The notes under the pieces were generated by a model. The model saw only the letters and a program-made list of their open reading frames with translations, was not told the DNA's origin and did no database searches. The position numbers and the translations under genes are program-made. A stretch of 64,000 bases of DNA from Adiantum capillus-veneris (Eukaryota; Streptophyta; Polypodiopsida; Polypodiales; Pteridaceae): positions 30,498,396-30,562,395 of the forward strand of contig CM043960.1 of the NCBI GenBank assembly GCA_014529385.2. Reading direction: 5' to 3'. Below, piece by piece: positions 58,341-64,000 of this stretch; the stretch's first letter is position 1; every line of letters starts with the position of its first letter.

Positions 58341-60398
58341 TTATTCATCTTCGTTTTGACAATCATACAACCAGGTTGGCATTTCCTCCTCGTAGATAGC
58401 ACTTTTGATGTGATTCAATATCTTTTTGTTGCAATACATATATACTAATTTCTTTTCTCTGTTTGCTAATAGTCTGTTGTGAATAGTGATGTGAAAATAC
58501 TTGTACATACTCCAATTTCTCTTTGAACTTGAATTTGATGCACATTGTGCGAGTACTTTCATTGCAAGTGGACGTAAGGTAGAGTAATGCTCTCCACCAT
58601 TCACAATCCACCACTTCCATGCAGGTTGCTCTTTTGCCATTACCTGTACAAAATCATTCGCAAAAGGACCTTCTTTTAATCTAAATGCACTCATTTCTTT
58701 GATGTAATCAATTCGGTCGTGAACGTTGGAGTAGAACGTGTTGACCACGTGATAGAAATTGCCTACCACCTCTGTATTGGACATCAGATCTAAATTCCAA
58801 TACTCTAGATCGAGCATGTAAGCCACGCTATTGAGTGGACTATGAGCGCTCTTCCACCTTGTATGAAAATACTTAGCCAAAATTTTCCGCTGTTTGCTAG
58901 AGAATAGTAATCGCCACTTCTTCTCTACTACAAACTCTTTCAGCTCTTCAGGTTTTCAAGACTCTGTTGGATTGACTACCATGTCATCCACACTTTGCCC
59001 AAGTTTGGCGCCCTTTGATCAAGATTGCGGATCGCGAACATAACGGGCATCATTACATGGTATGCATCCATTACACTCCTCCACCAAGCAACCTTGTTTA
59101 CATTGCCACGTAGACATGTAATTTTATCTTTCACTGTTTCTTTCTGCTCAAGCTACCATTCATCAAAGGCCACGCAATTGAATGTGTCAATCACATCACA
59201 TTTATTACGGACAAGTGATTCCAAGGTATAAAAGTGTGTGCAGAACTGAGCTACAACAGGAAGTTTCAGCATCACTGACATGCGCATCCTATACAAATCG
59301 AGCACTCTTTGTCGTTTCAAGATAAATTTCATAACCTGACGTGCTGTATCAATTATTTTGGCGAACCATGTGGTTTCTTCGCTAGTGTACCAATCTTTCA
59401 GCACCAAGTTCAAGCTGTGCGTATTACAACCATTGGAAAAAAAAGTGTGGAAAGCACTTCTTTATTAATTTACTGGCATTTTTACAATTCTTTGCGTTGT
59501 CCATCACAACTTGAACGACATGTTCAACACCAATTTCTTTAATTACATTATTCAAGACCTCAGAAATGTATTTGCCACTTTTAATTGCACCAAAACTATC
59601 AATCACCTTTATAAACGTTTCTCCCCTTGGACAAACCAACATTACATTGATCAACGGTCTTCTCTGAACATTTGACCAGCCATCAGTCACAATCGTACAT
59701 CCTGAAAGCGAAATATTCCCAAGTATTATTTTGCCAACACGCTCTTTGACTTTGATGTAACATTTGTCCAAGAAAACATTTCTTATCGTGTGATAAGGAG
59801 AAGCTGAAAATCCTAGACCAAACTCACCGATTTTCTTCTAAGCAGCCTTTCAATAATTGCTGTCTACCATGACCAAAGCACTTCCAGTAAAGAATATTGC
59901 TTTGGCGAGTGCTGTTTGTGCTTCTTCTAGAGACTCCACTCGAAAGCTTTGATGTAGTAATTTTTGACGCATTTGAAAAAGTCCACCTTCATTGTGACGT
60001 TTAAAAGGAACACTACCTAGAATTTCCTCTCCTTGTGTAGTTTGTTCTCCAAGGCGAGTTGGCGTCACTACAAGATCTGCAGAGTCCTGGGAACTCTTGA
60101 TCGAAGGCACAAAGCTATATATCTGTTGTCTCTTGCCACCCTTTTTGGCGAGCTTTTCTCTCAAACGCTTTGCAATTGCACGTGCCTGAGAATGTTCATA
60201 TTTTTTACAATTGTTTTTAGCGCTATCTAGAAAATGATCCCTAATACGTGGTGCACTGCCAGATTTTGTCGTGTGACAAAATTTACATTGCCACTCCATA
60301 TATCGGCCGCATATGTTGTGAGCATAATCCCACTCTTTGTCAGGAGCTTTTTTATTCTTTAGCTTCTTCTTACCACTTGTGCCCACATTTTTCTCCAT
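58341..60398 (-). pseudogene. hAT transposase (BED finger, DUF659, hAT dimerisation domain), broken
   Basis: ATG at 60398. An N-terminal BED-like zinc finger (MEWQCKFCHTTKSGSAPRIR, His and Cys following) would bind DNA. DUF659/catalytic core is at 59771-59424 with GCTIVTDGWSNVQRRPLINV (first Asp) and VVQVVMDNAKNCKNASKL (second Asp). Next come LPVVAQFCTHFYTLESLVRN (59413-59153) and, near the end, the dimerisation domain with WWIVNGGEHYSTLRPLAMKV and SSSKRNWSMYKYFHITIHNR (58880-58341). The order and motifs are those of plant hAT transposases. Stops or frameshifts near 59850, 59420 and 59000 divide it into four pieces. It runs towards the RING-like gene and away from the right terminus at 61615, as expected for the element's own transposase. 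Confidence 0.85.
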
Positions 60399-61357
60399 TG
60401 CTTTTAAATTAAAACTGAAGAGAAAAGAACAAGATGTTCAGTTCTGAAAATATATATTTTTTCTTTTCAATATATATTATAATTTAAAAACCATTCAATA
60501 TGAAAGTAACTATGATGCACAATATGAGATTTTCAATGCACGCTAGTCAATCCACATATCGATCACCTATATTGTGAGTAACCATACACATTGCAATGTA
60601 GTCTATACATGGCGTAATAACCATAAGAATGCTATGAATCTCTCTATGCAATTATTATTATAATGATCATTCATATGTCCACTTTGATTTGCAAAGAATA
60701 AGACACATCTACTTTCATTTGCTACAAAAAAACAAACGAAAGCAATAAAATATATGATTGGTCATTTCATGCACTAATAATCTATCGTAATACATAATGC
60801 ACTCTCTGTATAAACCAATGCATGAACTAACACAAATAAATCTTCAATATAATCACCCAATTGGGGACTATTTGTACCCAGTGAAGGATTGTAGCCCACC
60901 CATGCAACCAATTCAATATATAAAAGCTATTTTAACTCAATCAAGGATTATAGTTCTTATATTGTAAATCAACTCAAATGTAAGATTTCAAGGATCTTTA
61001 TATGCCTGTTACACTATTAGAGGACATCCGACCCTTGACTATCGACTCGTCATTTACATATGCTCATCTTCTAAAACCAATTACAGCCCTTATTTGGACC
61101 AATGGCTTCTTCGCAATGAGCATGATTCCCCAAGTTTTTAGTTGTTTTGGTTTCGTACCTTTATGTCGGTAAATGAATTAATTTTTTTTTAGAAGTGGCG
61201 AATTAAGAATCACGTTCGGCCCAAAAAAAAGGACCCGTGACTTTGTAACCTTAGGTGAATACAAGGAGATGACAATACCCGGCACTTGGATACACTCCCC
61301 AAGGATTTGCCTAGTTAAAAGACGGGGGTTAGCACACTATTTACTCTATATAATTAC
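60399..61357. other. Upstream region of the hAT transposase gene
   Basis: AT-rich DNA without ORFs or recognised repeats. It should contain the transposase promoter if the gene started at 60398, but no single TATA box stands out. Confidence 0.45.
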
Positions 61358-61615
61358 GCCCGTCGGGCTTTTTTATTTTCTCGGCAGGCCCGCCGGGCTA
61401 CTGCATTTACCCGGTGGGCCCGCTGGTAAAATGAAAAAGCCCGGCGGGTCCCGTAGGGAAATTGAAAAAGCCCCGAGGGCTAACTGGCTCTATAGGTTTT
61501 TGCAGGTCAAAATCAAAGTCACGTTAACAATTAACGTGATCATGTGATTTTTTTATGTAAATACTATAGTTATTTACGTAATCACCCGATCGTGATTACG
61601 TTAATAAAATCCCTG
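61358..61615 (-). repeat. Right terminus and subterminal palindrome of the hAT-like element
   Basis: A GC-rich imperfect palindrome (61358-61448) has GCCCGTCGGGCTTTTTATTTT on one arm and AAAATGAAAAAGCCCGGCGGG on the other, with a further half unit to 61480. It has the same design as 19416-19506. It is followed by GTGATCA motifs and the terminal AAATCCCTG ending at 61615. The flanking 8-mer is GCGATAGC (61616-61623). Confidence 0.75.
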
Positions 61616-61874
61616 GCGATAGCCCTTTATTCAGTTGGAGACAACCCTTTATTTGGTCACAGACACAATTTGAATGGTTGATCTCACAAGGTGAAGGGCT
61701 CCATGTTTGTAGAACCTCTTCATTACAATCAACATCCACATGCATTGTGCCACAAAATTGGGAAGAAGATTGTCACCACTTCTTTTATATAAAAATTAAG
61801 AGATTCATAAAGTCTCTATGCTTAAACTGTAAATAGATACAAGGAGACAGTTGCACACATTTAAATACATAGTG

Positions 61875-61875
<1 letters not shown>

Positions 61876-61905
<30 letters not shown>
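61876..61905. repeat. Poly-G run of 30 bases
   Basis: Thirty consecutive G on the plus strand, a possible quadruplex-forming and assembly-fragile site. Confidence 0.95.
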
Positions 61906-61911
<6 letters not shown>

Positions 61912-62686
61912 TTGTACAAAGGTTGTCCCCGTGCACCCTCAGCCTCCCCTATCGCATGGTGCCCGGAATCCATCCTCCTTCGACAGAGTCAGGCCTTGTC
62001 ATTTTTACAGTTGCTACCACTGGTGGCAACATGCGACACAAGCCTTGTGTGATGCATGCTGCGGGTATATTTGGCTTGCCTAATTTAGTCGGCAACATGT
62101 CCTCTTAATGCCGTTGCCTTGCTTGATTTTCCATTGTTCTCCCATACTATGGCGTCGCTTGTTGCTGCTCGTAGCGTTGTTGCTATTCTTGATGGAGGTT
62201 TCTCCCACTCTCTATCTACTACATCGGTTGTTATGCTGCCCCCTCTGTCCTAGAATGTAGGGTCCTCAACTTGTTTATGAGAGCTAGAGGTTGAGGATTT
62301 CATCTTCATGCTTGCTTCCACAACGTACTTTTATGCATCATTAGATATGGTTCCTGGTTATGCTCAAGGTTCTTCCCCACCTTGTAAGGACTAGATGCTT
62401 ACCGTCAAGGCCTTGGGTCAGGGAAACCTGAGCATCCTTGCCATTCATCCACTGCCCATTCCTGACCAGAATTTTTGCATGCACCATCAGATTTCAAGTA
62501 TGTCAACAACCGGACTGCAACTTTTGCCCTCTCCAATTAAATGGTGCCAAATTTGCAATGAGTGGAATGCATTGAGGTGCGGCCATCTCAGCTGTCGTAA
62601 TCTTGCCTATGACACCTGAATTGCTCGCCTATACTACAATCTTGCAGTTCAGCTGTAGCCTCTGTCCTCGCCAGGCCGCTTAACGA

Positions 62687-62806
62687 TCGGGAAAGGTCTT
62701 TGACTCACCTTTCCCTTGGAATAATTGCTGCCACCACTAGCTCCCGGCCTATGCTGGTCGCTTGGTAGTCGCCCTCATTTGACGGAAAGGTCACTCAAAG
62801 ACCTTT
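62687..62806. repeat. Short inverted repeat pair
   Basis: GGGAAAGGTCTTTGACTCAC at about 62689 and GGTCACTCAAAGACCTTTCCC at about 62785 are near reverse complements, and each is itself bounded by GGAAAGG and CCTTTCC. Non-coding. Confidence 0.7.
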
Positions 62807-63180
62807 CCCGGCACCAACATACTCAGTATCACTACATGGATGATTTGGAAGCATGTTGAGAGACTTGCATGTTTTTGAGAACGTGTCACATGTCACATGC
62901 TCTATGTTGGATGACCAAATGTTTGATTGAGAACTCTGGATATGAGGTGGATGACGAGAGAGAGAGAGAGAACTTGTTGCCTAATTGCCGCATCGGTTTG
63001 GTACGTTTGTGGACTTTCTTTGGGAAAGCGTTTGGTTATTAAAATCAGAGAGACACTTATGTCTAGCACTAGCGGTGGCGCGCAACTCTTGCATGCAGTC
63101 AGCTAGTCAACGTAAAAGTGTGTGATGTGAGGACCGTGAAGAAGCAGTGTTCAAACCGCGACATTGATAAACTCGGCAAC

Positions 63181-63188
63181 TATATAAA
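63181..63188 (+). promoter_or_regulatory. TATA box of the extensin-like gene
   Basis: TATATAAA lies 69 bp before the chosen ATG, so transcription would start near 63212 with a 5' leader of about 40 bases. This also excludes the in-frame upstream ATG at 63118. Confidence 0.7.
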
Positions 63189-63249
63189 CGGGAGGGGAGA
63201 AGCCATCGTCAGTCTCAGCATAGCATTCCTTCACCCAGGAGAAGTCAAT

Positions 63250-63780
63250 ATGGGGCATCAGTTTACGCTTGTGATTGTGCTGGCCTCCCTGCTCTCCTGT
63301 GCGCTGGCCGGCAGCACCAACAACTATGGTGGTGGTGGTGGGCAGAAGCCCTACAAGCCCCCTGGCTACTATAAGTCACCACCTCCCCAGCCGCATAAAG
63401 AGTCTCCTCCGCCCGCTTCCCCCCAAGCAGGCCACTCTACTCATAAGAGCCCACCCATGTCCTCGCCCCACTACCAACCTCCTACACCCGTTGTCGTCTA
63501 CTCGGCGCCCAAGTCCCCGCCCTACCACAAGGCGCGTCCTGCACCAGTCTTCTCCCCTCCTCCCGTCTACAGCCCCCCTCCCCACCTCTCTTATTCTGCG
63601 CCGCCTCCGCTCCTCACGCCTCCCCCGCCCACCCGTTCATGGCGACCCCGGGCCACGCCTCATCACACACCACACTCCCATCCACCGCCCCACCACTCCC
63701 ACTACCAGCCAGCCCCCAGAGACGGCCCCAAAAAACCGCATTCTCCTCCTCCTCCGAGATCCCCTTACCTGCGGGTCTAA
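63250..63780 (+). CDS. Extensin-like proline-rich secreted protein
   Basis: 176 residues. The start is ATG at 63250 because it begins a clear signal peptide (MGHQFTLVIVLASLLSCALA, cleavage likely after residue 20) and lies below a TATA box. The mature part opens with a Gly run (YGGGGGQKPYKP). Proline-rich repeats follow of the SPPP/YSPPP type (GYYKSPPPQPHKESPPP, VFSPPPVYSPPPHLSYSAPP). These are substrates for prolyl hydroxylation and Ser/Hyp glycosylation, with Tyr residues available for wall cross-linking. The tail is rich in His (HHTPHSHPPPHHSHYQP). Extensins and related proline-rich proteins strengthen the plant cell wall. This one is short and has few classical SPPPP blocks, so extensin-like or proline-rich protein is safer than true extensin. 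No intron or break is seen. Confidence 0.82.
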   Translation: MGHQFTLVIVLASLLSCALAGSTNNYGGGGGQKPYKPPGYYKSPPPQPHKESPPPASPQAGHSTHKSPPMSSPHYQPPTPVVVYSAPKSPPYHKARPAPVFSPPPVYSPPPHLSYSAPPPLLTPPPPTRSWRPRATPHHTPHSHPPPHHSHYQPAPRDGPKKPHSPPPPRSPYLRV

Positions 63781-63877
63781 CATTGATGACAGCAGCTAGC
63801 TCCGCATGAACGTTCCATTGATTCTGCTACGTTCATGTTTCCCGGTTTGAAATGTTATGCTAATGACGTAAAGTATT

Positions 63878-63883
<6 letters not shown>

Positions 63884-63926
<43 letters not shown>
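63884..63926. repeat. (CT)n microsatellite downstream of the extensin-like gene
   Basis: CT run of about 21 units starting some 104 bp after the stop codon, probably in the 3' untranslated or flanking region. Confidence 0.95.
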
Positions 63927-63929
<3 letters not shown>

Positions 63930-64000
63930 TGGTACATTCGCCATATAAGTCTTTACTAGTATGCGACCCACGCGTTGCTGCGGTCAAAAAAACATCGCTT

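Larger units (their letters stand above)
61624..63117. other. Flanking DNA, no recognised gene
   Basis: Only short ORFs. One at 62395-62619 has two Cys pairs at its end (WCQICNEWNALRCGHLSCRN) but no identifiable family. Holds a poly-G run and a small inverted repeat described separately. Confidence 0.45.

Noticed and set aside
62395-62619. Possible zinc-finger gene from two Cys pairs in a short ORF
   Set aside because: Only 74 codons, no start context, spacing fits no finger family I know, and no neighbouring exon was found.
63118-63249. In-frame upstream ATG that would add 44 residues to the extensin-like protein
   Set aside because: It lies before the TATA box, and the extension would bury the signal peptide.

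Overview
The window looks like nuclear DNA of a land plant with a large, repeat-rich genome. The support is plant-type Ty1/copia and Ty3/gypsy elements, an En/Spm (CACTA) transposon, a DUF659-type hAT transposase, an extensin-like cell-wall gene, and a captured HMA-domain gene fragment. The species cannot be named from the sequence; a non-flowering lineage is possible but is a guess. Only one ordinary intact host gene is evident, the extensin-like gene at the far right.

Layout. Positions 1-19276 hold old, broken transposons: a copia gag remnant (1-806, minus), a degenerate gypsy pol (5079-8785, plus), a copia RT scrap (9130-9560, minus), a degenerate CACTA-type gene (12013-13607, plus), a chromovirus-like gypsy pol (15100-19110, minus), and several simple and tandem repeats.

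Positions 19285-61615 (42.3 kb) read as one DNA transposon of hAT type that was later invaded by three other elements. Its ends are inverted copies starting CAGGGATTT, flanked by related 8-bp sequences (ACAATAGC / GCGATAGC). Both ends carry the same kind of GC-rich subterminal palindrome. Inside are a plus-strand protein-kinase-like gene, a plus-strand coiled-coil/RING-finger gene, and a convergent minus-strand hAT transposase. The later insertions are a 18.2-kb gypsy element A (21382-39568, TSD TGGGA) and a 10.4-kb gypsy element B (40324-50755, TSD ACGG), both in kinase exons, and a 5.4-kb CACTA element (51910-57285, TSD AAG) in a RING-gene exon. At all three sites the reading frame continues across the insertion when element and one TSD copy are ignored. 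Removing the three insertions leaves an element of about 8.3 kb carrying kinase, RING protein and transposase. I do not know of a described hAT family with this gene content, and this is the main candidate for a new system. All three genes are now decayed; most premature stops fit C-to-T change.

Positions 61624-64000 are flanking DNA with simple repeats and the extensin-like gene (63250-63780), which has a TATA box and signal peptide.

Element A has unusual parts of its own: four near-identical 24-bp palindromes in its leader, an in-frame 1467-bp tandem duplication, two successive integrase zinc-binding modules, a second aspartic-protease-like domain after integrase, and a long coiled-coil ORF before the 3' LTR. 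The CACTA element has captured an HMA-domain gene fragment.
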